Positions 8,222 through 17,450 are shown, counted from the first letter of the stretch. The stretch is DNA of 64,000 nucleotides from Shewanella sp. 10N.286.48.A6 (GCF_002873135.1 NZ_MCVI01000003.1:248001-312000); one strand, 5' to 3'. A program made the numbers and translations. The notes: a model not told the origin generated them from the sequence alone.

Positions 8222-9148
8222 TTAAGACGAATGCTGTTGACCGAATTTCTCTAGGCCCCAAACTAGGCTAATACCCACTATTAAACAAATTACCGCAGCC
8301 ACTAATTGAGCAGGCTCGCCCGTCATTTGCTCAAATTGCATTGGCGATAAGTTTTGTTCAGTGAGTGCCACCAGCTCACCACTGGAATTTTCACGCCAAG
8401 TGAGGACTTCTTTCCATGGCCAGATTTTACCTAAGGTGCCTAACATTAACCCAGTTAAAAACATCAGTGTTTGATCATGAAACTTACGTAGCATGGCTGA
8501 AAGCACATGACTAAAGCTCAGTAAGCCCACAACACAACCACAGGCAAAACAAGCCAGCATTAAAATATCAAAGCCTTTGGCTGCAGCTAATACGGCTGGA
8601 TACATACCTAATAGCAACAGAATAAAACTACCTGAAATACCTGGTAAAATCATCGCGCAAATGGCAATGCAGCCAGATATAAAGAAGGTAAAATAACTCA
8701 CTTCAAGCTCAATGGGATTAAGCACTGTGATAGCCCAAGCAAAGGCGACACCTAAGATAAATAATGCCACTTGGAGCAAGTTAATCCCTTTCACTTGCTT
8801 AAGCATATGAACAACAGAAAATAAAATCAGCCCGAAAAAGAACGACCATACCGGTATAGGATGATTAGTTAACAACCAAGAAATGAGTTTTGCCAGCGTG
8901 AAGATACTGGTTAGGATCCCGCCAAACACACAAACCAAAAAAGGGCCATTAATGTGCATGAAAGCCGCTTTAAAACCTTGCTGCTTAATAATGCCAAAAA
9001 GTGAAGGATTAATTTTACGAATCGCATCTAATAACGGGTCTAAAATGCCCGTAATAAAAGCAATTGTGCCGCCAGAAACGCCAGGTACAACATCGGCTGC
9101 GCCCATCGCCATGCCTTTGAAGTAATTTAATAAATGATGCAAAACCAA
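8222..9148 (-). CDS. DUF368 undecaprenyl-phosphate translocase (UptA/PopT family)
   Basis: A 308-residue polytopic membrane protein with about eight to ten hydrophobic segments. It contains two related re-entrant motifs, GAADVVPGVSGGT near residue 17 and ILPGISGSF near residue 167, which define DUF368. Members of this family (PopT in Vibrio cholerae, UptA-linked families in other bacteria) recycle the lipid carrier undecaprenyl phosphate across the inner membrane for cell-wall and polysaccharide synthesis. The gene stands alone with its own terminator. The 336 bases upstream (9149-9484), shared with the divergent DUF4442 gene, hold no feature I can support beyond short AT-rich repeats. The family call is strong; the transport role is known for homologues only. 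Confidence 0.88.
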   Translation of the reverse strand: MVLHHLLNYFKGMAMGAADVVPGVSGGTIAFITGILDPLLDAIRKINPSLFGIIKQQGFKAAFMHINGPFLVCVFGGILTSIFTLAKLISWLLTNHPIPVWSFFFGLILFSVVHMLKQVKGINLLQVALFILGVAFAWAITVLNPIELEVSYFTFFISGCIAICAMILPGISGSFILLLLGMYPAVLAAAKGFDILMLACFACGCVVGLLSFSHVLSAMLRKFHDQTLMFLTGLMLGTLGKIWPWKEVLTWRENSSGELVALTEQNLSPMQFEQMTGEPAQLVAAVICLIVGISLVWGLEKFGQQHSS

Positions 9149-9484
9149 TCCTTATTAATAAAATGAACACACCTTAGAGGTGAGAAATACAAGCTTAAAT
9201 ACCTGATAAAACCTTATCTTAAAGCCAGCCGATAAACATCTTATGTTGGACGTTTATAAACTGAAAGTCATGTGACTTGGTTAGCAGTAACAGCATATAA
9301 AACAAATTATACCTGCACTAAGCTCAGTGAAGGAATATATCTTTTATCAATATCATTCGCTTATGTGCAAGCCGTTACAAGGATGTTAAACTCAAGCCCC
9401 CAAAACTCATCTGACCAGATAAAAATAAAACCAGATGGCTGAAAACAACATTAATCCTACGTTTAGAATCATTAAAGGACTGCT

Positions 9485-9961
9485 ATGAGTCACGATAAAC
9501 CCAATCACGTATTAGCCTTGTATCACAAAGTCACTAAATACCCTTTCGGTAATAAAATATTCTCAATGATGGTATCAAGAACAGCGCCCTACTTTGCTAC
9601 CGTGCGCCCTCTCGTGACCGCATTAAGAGTGAACCACTGTGCTGTTTTAGTTAAAAAACGTCGCGCGGTACACAACCACATAAAAACCGTGCACGTAATT
9701 GCTATTTGTAATGGTTTAGAGATGGCCATGGGCGTGATGGCAGAAGCGTCTATTCCAAAGCATTTACGCTGGATCCCAAAAGGCATGTCGGTTGATTACA
9801 GCGCCAAAGCAGGCACAGATATTTTATGTGTCGCCGAAGTCACCCCTGAGCAATGGCAAGTGGGCGATATGTTAGTACCGGTTAATGCCTATGATACTGA
9901 AGGCAAAGTGGTTGTTCGTGGCAGCATCAAATTATGGATTTCAGAAAAACCCGCTAAGTAG
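9485..9961 (+). CDS. DUF4442 hotdog-fold protein
   Basis: 158 residues with the DUF4442 pattern: PYFATVRPLVTALRVNHCAVLVKKRRAVHNHIKTVHVIAICNG in pieces, then MGVMAEASIP and a long C-terminal beta region. DUF4442 belongs to the hotdog thioesterase superfamily, so an acyl-CoA thioesterase or acyl-binding role is plausible but untested for this gene. The N..H..VH..A..N..E arrangement around residues 75-90 resembles the hotdog active-site helix. The start ATG 9485 is preceded by AAAGGA. It is monocistronic, with a terminator immediately after. Confidence 0.8.
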   Translation: MSHDKPNHVLALYHKVTKYPFGNKIFSMMVSRTAPYFATVRPLVTALRVNHCAVLVKKRRAVHNHIKTVHVIAICNGLEMAMGVMAEASIPKHLRWIPKGMSVDYSAKAGTDILCVAEVTPEQWQVGDMLVPVNAYDTEGKVVVRGSIKLWISEKPAK

Positions 9962-9967
9962 TCTCAG

Positions 9968-10004
9968 CTAACAGTCTGTATCAATTTTAACCGCAGGCTG
10001 TTAG
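9968..10004 (+). terminator. Terminator after the DUF4442 gene
   Basis: An 11-bp stem with one G-T pair (9968-9978 with 9994-10004), then TCTTTTATT. It starts seven bases after the stop codon. Confidence 0.8.
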
Positions 10005-10046
10005 TCTTTTATTACAATAATTAATCAACAAAGATATGAACTCGAA

Positions 10047-11246
10047 ATGGATCCTTCAACTCATATTAATCGCCCTAATGCATTAACCTCAAAAAAACTT
10101 CAACAGCAGCAACCACCGCCATTAACCATTAATGAAAGTCACGGTAATCGCAATGCCAATATGGATGCCCTCAGAGGCATCGCCATTATTGGTATTTTGT
10201 TCATGAACATTTTTTTTATGAACAATAGCTTTTATGGCTATGCGCAGCATTACCCTCAAATTCAATCAGACATCATTTTAGAAGTCTTTAGTAATTTCTT
10301 CCTTGAAGGGCGCTTTATTTCGCTGCTATCTATCCTATTTGGCGCTGGATTATATATTCAATATAAGCGCTACGAGGCGGCTAGTTTAGTGGCCTACCCA
10401 TTATTAAAACGGCGCATAATATGGCTTGCAGTATTTGGTTTACTCCATGGCATTTTTATTTGGGGCGGCGATATATTACTCAGTTATGCCTTTAGTGCAT
10501 TTTTAGCCCTGAATTACCTCAACGGCGATATCACCCAGTTAAAAAAACGGGCTAATCAATTTATTGTTGGCTCGCTGCTCGTTATGGCCTTGCTGAGCTT
10601 GTTAGTAGAGCCAGAGTATTATTATCGCGGCTCTGAATTCCACCTTCAGCAGCTGCAAGCATGGTCTGCAAATTATAGTGACATAGTGTTATTACAACTT
10701 AACCAAGTCGGTTACATGTTACTGATTATACCGTTAACCTTAATGTGGTTTTTAGGGGGGCTAATGATGTGGGGAATGGCACTTTATCAACAAGGGGCAT
10801 TTGAACATGGATTAGAGCGGACAACCTTAATCAAGTGCGCTATTGCGGCCATTATATTATCAAGCCTAGATAGCCTGTTAAGCTTCAGTTCAAGCGCTAT
10901 TTTAGTTGAGTTTTCAGCAATAGTGATGATGCTAAGTGCAATTCCTATGGCATTGATTTACTTACACCTTATAGTAAAAGCCTGTCAAGATTCCACTCAC
11001 GTGCTCGCGCCTTTTCAAGCTGTGGGAAAGCTGGCTTTTAGTTGTTATATTTTACAATCCATCATAGGTGTCAGCCTATTTCGTTATCTTATGCCTGAGC
11101 TTAACGCCAGCCTTGATAGAGTTGACTATATCTTAATTGCACTTGGCTTAAGTGGGCTGCAATTGCTGTTAGCGCCGCTTTATTTGCGCTATTTTAGCCA
11201 AGGCCCGCTAGAGTCACTTTGGCGTAAGCTGGTTTCAAAAAAATGA
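10047..11246 (+). CDS. DUF418 (YeiB-type) integral membrane protein
   Basis: A 399-residue membrane protein of the YeiB/DUF418 family. The signature MDALRGIAIIGILFMNIF occurs at residues 39-56, followed by EGRFISLLSILFGAGLYIQ and a run of about ten hydrophobic helices, ending in a region typical of the DUF418 C-terminal domain (ALGLSGLQLLLAPLYLRYFSQGPLESLWR). The family is related to acyltransferase-3-like membrane proteins; its function is unknown. The first 38 residues are polar and glutamine/proline rich (KKLQQQQPPP). Translation might instead start at Met39, but family members normally have some residues before the LDxLRG motif. DUF1294 follows after 68 bases. Confidence 0.85.
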   Translation: MDPSTHINRPNALTSKKLQQQQPPPLTINESHGNRNANMDALRGIAIIGILFMNIFFMNNSFYGYAQHYPQIQSDIILEVFSNFFLEGRFISLLSILFGAGLYIQYKRYEAASLVAYPLLKRRIIWLAVFGLLHGIFIWGGDILLSYAFSAFLALNYLNGDITQLKKRANQFIVGSLLVMALLSLLVEPEYYYRGSEFHLQQLQAWSANYSDIVLLQLNQVGYMLLIIPLTLMWFLGGLMMWGMALYQQGAFEHGLERTTLIKCAIAAIILSSLDSLLSFSSSAILVEFSAIVMMLSAIPMALIYLHLIVKACQDSTHVLAPFQAVGKLAFSCYILQSIIGVSLFRYLMPELNASLDRVDYILIALGLSGLQLLLAPLYLRYFSQGPLESLWRKLVSKK

Positions 11247-11314
11247 CTGGGTTAAAAACTAGCTGTTAAGCTGATATTTAAAATGAAAGTTGATACTTTG
11301 GAATAAAAGGATTC

Positions 11315-11659
11315 ATGACACTGATGAAAATATTTGCACTAATCAGCTTATGCTTGATGGCACTCTTTAGTTATAGCATTTGGCCATTTTTGGCAATTTA
11401 TGTTGCCGCGATAAACCTGTTAAGCTTTTTGATTACATGGCTTGATAAACGCGCAGCAGCAAAACAAACATGGCGAACACAAGAGCGCACTTTACACCTT
11501 TTTGCGTTACTTAGTGGCTGGCCTGCAGGGCTTTTGGCTCAACAAACATTTAGGCACAAAACCCAGAAAACACCTTTTAAGTGGATTTACCTCTGCAGCA
11601 TAGTTATCAATATATTGGCTTTGGCGGGCTTGGCTTACCTGCAATATCAAGGGCTTTAA
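11315..11659 (+). CDS. DUF1294 small membrane protein
   Basis: 114 residues with four hydrophobic stretches and the DUF1294 pattern: N-L-x-F-L-I-T-W-x-D-K-R-A-A near residue 41, RTQERTLHLFALLSGWPAGLLAQQTFRHKTQK, then a last helix. Its function is unknown. Some family members are fused to cold-shock domains; this one has only the membrane part. AAAGGA precedes the ATG at 11315, which favours this start over the in-frame ATG at 11324. Confidence 0.85.
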   Translation: MTLMKIFALISLCLMALFSYSIWPFLAIYVAAINLLSFLITWLDKRAAAKQTWRTQERTLHLFALLSGWPAGLLAQQTFRHKTQKTPFKWIYLCSIVINILALAGLAYLQYQGL

Positions 11660-11814
11660 CTGTGCTAAAACTTATGTGGTATGTTTCTAAACCGCTAACT
11701 AAGCTCTTTGGGTTAAAAATCATGATTTAGCCGTTAAAAAAACGCCGCTGCACTTTACCCACTGCACTTGGGTGAGTACCATTCATTTATTGCTAGCAAC
11801 CATAAGAAGAAGTT

Positions 11815-12285
11815 ATGAAAATCATTTTGTCCGTTTGTGTGATCGCAGGGATCATCTTTTACTTTTACACGCAATCAAACAATGAAAAAGCCTCGAAAGA
11901 GAACATCATTAAAGGCAATGCTTTCTTATTAGAAAATGAAAAAAATCCAGATGTCGTTACCACCTTGTCAGGGCTACAATATGAAATAATGCATAAAGGT
12001 GATGCAACTGAGCATCCAAAAGCGACTGACACAGTGACCGTTCATTATCACGGCACACTTATCGACGGAACGGTATTTGATAGTTCGGTTGAACGTGGTG
12101 AAAGTATCGACTTCCCACTAAATCGGGTTATTCCTGGCTGGACTGAAGGGGTGCAATTAATGTCAGTGGGCGATAAGTTCCGCTTTTTTGTTCCTAGCAG
12201 CTTAGCTTATGGCAATCGCTCGGCAGGTAAAATCCAAGGCGGTTCAGTACTCATTTTTGAAGTTGAGCTATTAGCAATAAACTAA
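11815..12285 (+). CDS. FKBP-type peptidyl-prolyl cis-trans isomerase, membrane-anchored
   Basis: 156 residues: an N-terminal hydrophobic anchor (residues 1-18), a short linker, and one FKBP domain from about residue 60 to the end. Domain motifs are VTVHYHGTLIDGTVFDSS, IPGWTEGVQLMSVGDKFRFF and PSSLAYG, the standard active-site residues of FkpA/FklB-type isomerases. It is shorter than FkpA (no dimerisation domain), so it probably acts as a single-domain periplasmic isomerase tethered to the inner membrane. A good ribosome site (AAGAAG) lies before the ATG. The downstream gap carries degenerate tandem repeats and a terminator shared with the convergent M24 peptidase gene. Confidence 0.92.
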   Translation: MKIILSVCVIAGIIFYFYTQSNNEKASKENIIKGNAFLLENEKNPDVVTTLSGLQYEIMHKGDATEHPKATDTVTVHYHGTLIDGTVFDSSVERGESIDFPLNRVIPGWTEGVQLMSVGDKFRFFVPSSLAYGNRSAGKIQGGSVLIFEVELLAIN

Positions 12286-12334
12286 GAATGAAATCAGCTA
12301 AAAATCTACTCTGACTAAAGATCACAATTTAAGT

Positions 12335-12420
12335 GGCTAAGTTTAGACGGCTAAGTTTAGACAACTAAGTTTTAGCGACTAAGTTTAAGCCTCTAGGTTT
12401 AAGGTTTAAGGTTTAAGCGC
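12335..12420. repeat. Degenerate 14-nt and 7-nt intergenic tandem repeats
   Basis: About four copies of a 14-nt unit close to GGCTAAGTTTAGAC (12335-12390) run into three copies of the heptamer GTTTAAG (about 12397-12417). Non-coding, between convergent genes. Confidence 0.8.
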
Positions 12421-12428
12421 CAGAAAAT

Positions 12429-12463
12429 AAAAATCCCTTATAGCCAAGCTACAAGGGATTTTT
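12429..12463. terminator. Bidirectional terminator between FKBP and M24 genes
   Basis: Stem AAAAATCCCTT (12429-12439) with AAGGGATTTTT (12453-12463), with A-rich and T-rich sides serving both converging genes. Confidence 0.85.
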
Positions 12464-12516
12464 TATTGGTTCATCTATATTGTTTATCGCAACTCACTAA
12501 ATAGTGATGTCGATAT

Positions 12517-13731
12517 CTAGCTTAGCCCAAATGGATCATCAATTGATTTAGTCGGCTGGGTGAACCACACAGCGCCAGATTCAGTCATATAAAAATGATC
12601 TTCGTGTCTAACGCCAAACTCACCTGGTACACATAACATCGGCTCGTTACTAAAGCACATTCCTGCTGCTAGCTGGGTGTGATCGTTTAGCACTAAATAG
12701 GGCCATTCATGAATATCTAAGCCAATTCCGTGTCCGGTGCGATGGGGTAAACCTGGCACATCATAACCTGGGCCAAAACCTGCATTAACGATTACTTCTC
12801 GAGCCGCTTTATCAACACTTGCACACGTTGCGCCAATAGTCGCTGCAGCAAACGCCGCCAGTTGCGCTTGTTGCTCTAAATTCCATAATTCACGTTGGCG
12901 ATCACTTGGCTCACCAAATACATAAGTGCGGGTAATATCTGAGTTATAGCCGCCTAGCTGACAACCGGTATCAATCAATACCGTGTCGTTTAAATCCAGT
13001 GTTTTAGGCGACTTAACCCCATGGGGGTAAGCGGTATCTTCGCCAAACAATACAATGCAAAAATATGACCCCGCAGGCGCGCCAACCTTGATGTGGGCTT
13101 GATGGATAAAATCTTCCACTTCTTTGGTGCTAATGCCTTCACGTAAGATACTGGCGGCAGCAATATGAACCGCTAAGGTCATGTCCTTAGCTCGTTGCAA
13201 CAAGGCCAGCTCCGCTGGCGATTTAATCATTCTACAACCGGCAGTGATGCTTTTGGCATTCACATAATTGAGTTGATCATTGGCGCTGCGAATACCATCA
13301 AAGATAAAGAAGGCGGCGGCTTCATCAATGCCCACCTTGCCAGCATTAATGCCTTTATTTGCTAGCATGTCGGCAAATAACTGAAAAGGGCTTTCATCTT
13401 CTTGCCAGGTATTCACCTTGCCCTTGACGGCCATATAACCTTGTAAGGTATCAAGCTCAAATGCAGGGGCAATATATTCAAGCTCACCGCAGGCAGGAAT
13501 AATCGCCCCAACCATACGCTCGCTAGCATACCAGCGAGTACCGGTAAAATAGTACAGGTTAGTGCCAGCATTAATGTAGATGGCTTCAATGCCTTGTTGC
13601 TGCATTAATTGCTGTGCTTGGCTAATTCGCTGTTCAAACTCTCCTACCCCAATAGCAGCCACATCATGGGTCATATCTGACAAACTCGCTAATGCTTGTT
13701 GTGGGGTTTGGGTTCCGACTCCGACTGTCAT
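12517..13731 (-). CDS. M24 family metallopeptidase (Xaa-Pro dipeptidase-like)
   Basis: A 404-residue protein with an N-terminal creatinase-type domain and a C-terminal pita-bread catalytic domain. All five expected metal ligands are visible: Asp in VLIDTG, Asp in NSDITRT, His in RTGHGIGLDIHE, Glu in FSNEPML, Glu in VRHEDHFY. This fits aminopeptidase P/prolidase-type cleavage of Xaa-Pro peptides by a dinuclear metal site. It is transcribed divergently from a second, longer M24 peptidase, with 252 bases between the start codons. The exact specificity (prolidase versus aminopeptidase P) cannot be told from the sequence. Confidence 0.92.
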   Translation of the reverse strand: MTVGVGTQTPQQALASLSDMTHDVAAIGVGEFEQRISQAQQLMQQQGIEAIYINAGTNLYYFTGTRWYASERMVGAIIPACGELEYIAPAFELDTLQGYMAVKGKVNTWQEDESPFQLFADMLANKGINAGKVGIDEAAAFFIFDGIRSANDQLNYVNAKSITAGCRMIKSPAELALLQRAKDMTLAVHIAAASILREGISTKEVEDFIHQAHIKVGAPAGSYFCIVLFGEDTAYPHGVKSPKTLDLNDTVLIDTGCQLGGYNSDITRTYVFGEPSDRQRELWNLEQQAQLAAFAAATIGATCASVDKAAREVIVNAGFGPGYDVPGLPHRTGHGIGLDIHEWPYLVLNDHTQLAAGMCFSNEPMLCVPGEFGVRHEDHFYMTESGAVWFTQPTKSIDDPFGLS

Positions 13732-13983
13732 AGTACGCTCCGATAATTAATGCTAGATAAGCAAATTTTATTCTATTAGTGATCCGATAATCCGCATAGT
13801 GTAAACTTCAACCACAAAATGTATACAATATAAATTATCAATTGTATTTCAACATTACACTCGCTGCGGTTACCCTGCAGATGATGACTATCGTCAGCGC
13901 TTTGTTTGAAAATAAACCGCCGTTGCGATAATCGCTTTACCTTAATAAGACTGAATCAATCAGCCACCTCCAATGGAGCAACC

Positions 13984-15771
13984 ATGCCAGATACGATCAC
14001 TCAGCGCCTTGACGCCATTCGCCAAACCATGTCGCAACAAAATCTCGATGCTTTTATTATTCCCCGAGCAGATGAATACCTCGGTGAATATGTCCCTGAG
14101 CGCAATGAAAGGCTGCATTGGGCTACTGGTTTTACCGGCTCGGCGGGCATGGCTATTATTTTAAAAGACACGGCCGCTATTTTTGTTGACGGTCGTTACA
14201 CAGTGCAAGTGGCACTGCAAGTTGATGCGCAGTTGTTTAGTTATGAAAGCCTAACGGATACGCCGCAAATTCAATGGCTGATTGATAAGTTAGCTCAAGG
14301 TAAACGTGTTGGCATAGATAGCCGAATACATACCTTAGCTTGGTATCAACAAGCACAGCATCAATTAACAAAAGCTGATATTAGCTTAGTGTCAGTTGCT
14401 GAAAACCCAATTGATATCCATTGGCAGCAACGCCCAATGCTACCAACAGAGCCCATTACCTTATTTAGCCATGAGGGCGCAGGCCGTAATAGCCTTGATA
14501 AACGTCAACAAATTGGTGACATCATTGCCAAGCAAGGCGCCGATATGGCATTAATTGCCGCTTTAGACTCATTCTGTTGGTTACTTAATATTCGTGGCAA
14601 CGATGTGCCAAGATTACCCGTCACCTTAGGCTGCGCGTTACTCAATGCCAACGGTGATATGACCTTATTTGCTGATAGCAACAAACTGCCCCAAGGCTTT
14701 GCTGAGCATGTGGGCGCTGGCGTTGAATTTAAAGATGAATCATTATTAGCTGAAGCGCTTAAGCAACTTAACGGTGTAAAACTGCTGGCAGACCCTAATA
14801 CCAGCAATGCTTGGACCCAGCTAACCGCAGAGCAAGCGGGCGCCATATTAGTTGCGGGCTCAGATCCTGTCGCGCTGCCAAAAGCACAAAAGAATGCCTC
14901 CGAGCTTAGTGGTATGCGAGCATGTCATATCCGTGATGGTGCAGCAGTAAGCCGTTTTCTTGCTTGGCTTGATATGGAAGTTGCCGCCAACCGTCTTTAT
15001 GATGAAGCCCAGCTTGCCGATAAACTGGAATCATTCAGATTAATTGACCCACTGTATCGTGAGCCAAGCTTTGATACCATTTCAGCCACCGGTGCTAACG
15101 CCGCTATGTGTCATTACAATCATAATGACGCCACGCCAAGTCAAATGACCATGAACAGCATTTACTTGGTAGATTCTGGGGCGCAATACCTTGATGGCAC
15201 CACAGATGTCACCCGTACTATTGCCATTGGTGACGTCAGCGCTGAGCAACAAAAAATGGTCACCTTAGTATTAAAAGGTCATATTGCCCTTGATCAAGCC
15301 AAATTCCCTAAAGGCACATCAGGCCAGCAGTTAGATGGCTTTGCTCGTCAGTACTTGTGGCAACATGGTTTTGATTATGACCATGGCACAGGCCATGGCG
15401 TAGGACATTTTTTAAGTGTTCATGAAGGCCCGCAGCGCATTGGTAAAAACGTGAATGGCGTGCCATTATTGCCAGGTATGGTGTTATCCAATGAGCCGGG
15501 GTATTACCGCGCTAATGAATTTGGTATTCGCATTGAAAACCTAGTGGCTGTGCTCCCATCACCAAGCCTAGTTAATGCTGAGCGTGAAATGCTGGAGTTT
15601 GATGCCTTAACACTAATCCCTATTGATAAGCGTTTAATTGATAAATCCTTACTCACTCAAGCTGAAATTGATTGGTTAAATCGCTACCATCAAAAAGTGT
15701 TTACCACCTTATCAACTATGCTCACAGGTGATGACCTTGCATGGTTAACTGAGGTAACGACTGAGCTTTAA
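13984..15771 (+). CDS. Aminopeptidase P family protein (XPNPEP1-like, three-domain)
   Basis: About 595 residues, the long three-domain form of aminopeptidase P that removes an N-terminal residue before proline. I start it at ATG 13984 (MPDTITQRLDAIRQTM), which has GGAGC just upstream and matches the usual family N-terminus; an open frame extends 26 codons further but looks non-coding. Two creatinase-like N-terminal domains are followed by the catalytic domain with metal ligands in YLVDSGAQYLDGTTDVTRT, HGTGHGVGHFLSVHEGP, SNEPGYY and RIENLVAV. A C-terminal extension (TLIPIDKRLIDKSLLTQAEIDWLN) is typical of the XPNPEP1 class. A terminator lies 27 bases downstream. Confidence 0.93.
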   Translation: MPDTITQRLDAIRQTMSQQNLDAFIIPRADEYLGEYVPERNERLHWATGFTGSAGMAIILKDTAAIFVDGRYTVQVALQVDAQLFSYESLTDTPQIQWLIDKLAQGKRVGIDSRIHTLAWYQQAQHQLTKADISLVSVAENPIDIHWQQRPMLPTEPITLFSHEGAGRNSLDKRQQIGDIIAKQGADMALIAALDSFCWLLNIRGNDVPRLPVTLGCALLNANGDMTLFADSNKLPQGFAEHVGAGVEFKDESLLAEALKQLNGVKLLADPNTSNAWTQLTAEQAGAILVAGSDPVALPKAQKNASELSGMRACHIRDGAAVSRFLAWLDMEVAANRLYDEAQLADKLESFRLIDPLYREPSFDTISATGANAAMCHYNHNDATPSQMTMNSIYLVDSGAQYLDGTTDVTRTIAIGDVSAEQQKMVTLVLKGHIALDQAKFPKGTSGQQLDGFARQYLWQHGFDYDHGTGHGVGHFLSVHEGPQRIGKNVNGVPLLPGMVLSNEPGYYRANEFGIRIENLVAVLPSPSLVNAEREMLEFDALTLIPIDKRLIDKSLLTQAEIDWLNRYHQKVFTTLSTMLTGDDLAWLTEVTTEL

Positions 15772-15797
15772 TATAACTCAGTCATTATCCCCATACT

Positions 15798-15827
15798 TGC
15801 CCAATTTTAAGCCATTTAAATTGGGCA
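15798..15827 (+). terminator. Terminator after the aminopeptidase P gene
   Basis: TGCCCAATTT (15798-15807) pairs with AAATTGGGCA (15818-15827), followed by TTTTTG. Confidence 0.8.
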
Positions 15828-15904
15828 TTTTTGTTTTCAGAGCCCGTTTCTAATTGCCATAACGTCGCCATAATCATGCCCTAAAAACTGACCACAAAAC
15901 TTAG

Positions 15905-15935
15905 TTAAGAATTAATCAAAAAACTTTGTTATACT
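15905..15935 (+). promoter_or_regulatory. Weak candidate promoter for the DEAD-box helicase
   Basis: TATACT at 15930-15935 is a good -10 element; TTAAGA at 15905-15910 is a poor -35 with 19-base spacing. If used, the helicase mRNA has a leader of about 165 bases. Nothing else in 15828-16105 was recognised. Confidence 0.35.
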
Positions 15936-16105
15936 CCGCCGCCGCTGATCCATTAGCGAACTTTAAAACCCATGTTAAAATGACATGCTAAGTCGTTTTG
16001 GTACTAGCACGATGAACTATACTCAGGCAGGTTGAAAACTAATATTTTTAGTTAACTAGCCACTGAACTGTTGAATGACGTGATAATGATAGGAACAAGA
16101 TACCA

Positions 16106-17407
16106 ATGAAATTTGAATCTTTTAGCTTCGCCCCAGAAATATTAAGTGCGATCGCTGATTGCGGGTATAAAACTATGACACCCGTTCAACAACAAGCTAT
16201 TCCAGCAATTCGTCGTGGCCAAGATGTACTTGCCAGCGCCCAAACCGGTACTGGTAAAACAGCCGCATTTGCATTACCTATGCTGCAAAAAATGGTTGAA
16301 AACCCACGTGAGTTACAGCATTCAAATACCCGCGCGTTAATCTTAACCCCGACGCGCGAGCTAGCTGCTCAGGTTGCTGACAATATTGCTGATTACAGCA
16401 AGAACATCAACATGGAAGTACTGACCATTTATGGCGGCGTAAAGCTGACTAGCCAGGCGCAAAAGCTTAAACGTGGTGCTGACATTATTGTAGCAACCCC
16501 AGGGCGTTTACTTGAGCATTTAAACGCATGTAACTTAAGCCTTTCAAATGTTGAGTTTTTAGTCCTTGATGAAGCTGACCGTATGCTGGATATGGGCTTT
16601 AGCACCGACATTCAAAAAATTCTTCAAGCCGTGAATAAGCAGCGTCAAAACTTATTATTCTCAGCCACCTTCTCAACCTCAGTTAAGAAGCTTGCTAACG
16701 AAATGCTTGAAAAGCCAGTGGTCATTACTGCTGACAAACAAAACACCACCGCAGATACCGTAAGCCAAGTGGTTTATCCCGTTGAGCAGCGCCGTAAGCG
16801 TGAATTACTATCTGAATTGATTGGCACTAAAAACTGGCAACAGGTGTTAGTCTTCACTGCCACCCGTGATGCTGCAGATAAGCTAGTGAAAGAACTTAAC
16901 CTTGATGGTATTCCGTCAGCTGTGGTTCATGGCGAAAAAGCCCAGGGCAGTCGACGCCGTGCATTACGTGAATTTGTTGAAGGTAAAGTACGTGTGCTAG
17001 TTGCAACCGAAGTTGCCGCTCGTGGATTGGATATTCAAGATTTAGGCTATGTTGTTAACTATGACTTACCATTTCTTGCTGAAGATTATGTGCACCGTAT
17101 CGGCCGCACCGGACGTGCAGGTAAATCAGGTACCGCAATTTCATTTGTGAGCCGCGAAGAAGAGCGCACCTTACATGATATTGAAAAATTAATCGGTCAA
17201 CCAATTCGCCGAATTACTGCGCCAGGTTATGAAGTTGGCAGCCGTGAATTACTGTTAAAGCAAATTCAAAAGCGTCGTAGCTTTGCGAAGAAACAACAAC
17301 GTGCTGATAGCGCGGGTGAGCAAGTTGTCGGTGAGCGTAACATGCAAGGTCGCCGCGTAACGGTAGGTAAATCAACCAGTACCGTTAAGTACAAAAAACT
17401 GAAGTAA
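16106..17407 (+). CDS. DEAD-box ATP-dependent RNA helicase, RhlE-like
   Basis: A 433-residue RNA helicase. The Q motif is TPVQQQAIP near residue 25, motif I AQTGTGKT at 45-52, motif Ia PTRELA at 82-87, motif II DEAD at 155-158, motif III SAT at 186-188, and motif VI HRIGRTGRAG near residue 335. The basic C-terminal tail (KQIQKRRSFAKKQQ..., ending KYKKLK) probably binds RNA. Overall length and the FxSF..ILxAIxxxGY start resemble RhlE, which works in ribosome maturation and RNA decay. The upstream region is long (334 bases) with no gene; a cold-responsive leader is possible but not shown. A strong terminator follows the stop codon. Confidence 0.92.
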   Translation: MKFESFSFAPEILSAIADCGYKTMTPVQQQAIPAIRRGQDVLASAQTGTGKTAAFALPMLQKMVENPRELQHSNTRALILTPTRELAAQVADNIADYSKNINMEVLTIYGGVKLTSQAQKLKRGADIIVATPGRLLEHLNACNLSLSNVEFLVLDEADRMLDMGFSTDIQKILQAVNKQRQNLLFSATFSTSVKKLANEMLEKPVVITADKQNTTADTVSQVVYPVEQRRKRELLSELIGTKNWQQVLVFTATRDAADKLVKELNLDGIPSAVVHGEKAQGSRRRALREFVEGKVRVLVATEVAARGLDIQDLGYVVNYDLPFLAEDYVHRIGRTGRAGKSGTAISFVSREEERTLHDIEKLIGQPIRRITAPGYEVGSRELLLKQIQKRRSFAKKQQRADSAGEQVVGERNMQGRRVTVGKSTSTVKYKKLK

Positions 17408-17431
17408 TCATCCCTTTATTATTTCAATATT

Positions 17432-17450
17432 AAGGCGCTATTAGCGCCTT
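17432..17450 (+). terminator. Terminator after the DEAD-box helicase
   Basis: AAGGCGCT, loop ATT, AGCGCCTT, then a run of Ts at 17449-17455. Confidence 0.9.

Noticed and set aside
13819..13826. TGTATACA palindrome, similar to LitR/CarH-type operator halves
   Set aside because: A single 8-mer in AT-rich DNA next to peptidase genes, not near the light-response genes.
14505..14846. 113-codon minus-strand frame inside the aminopeptidase P gene
   Set aside because: Shadow frame with serine/leucine-rich composition typical of antisense reading.
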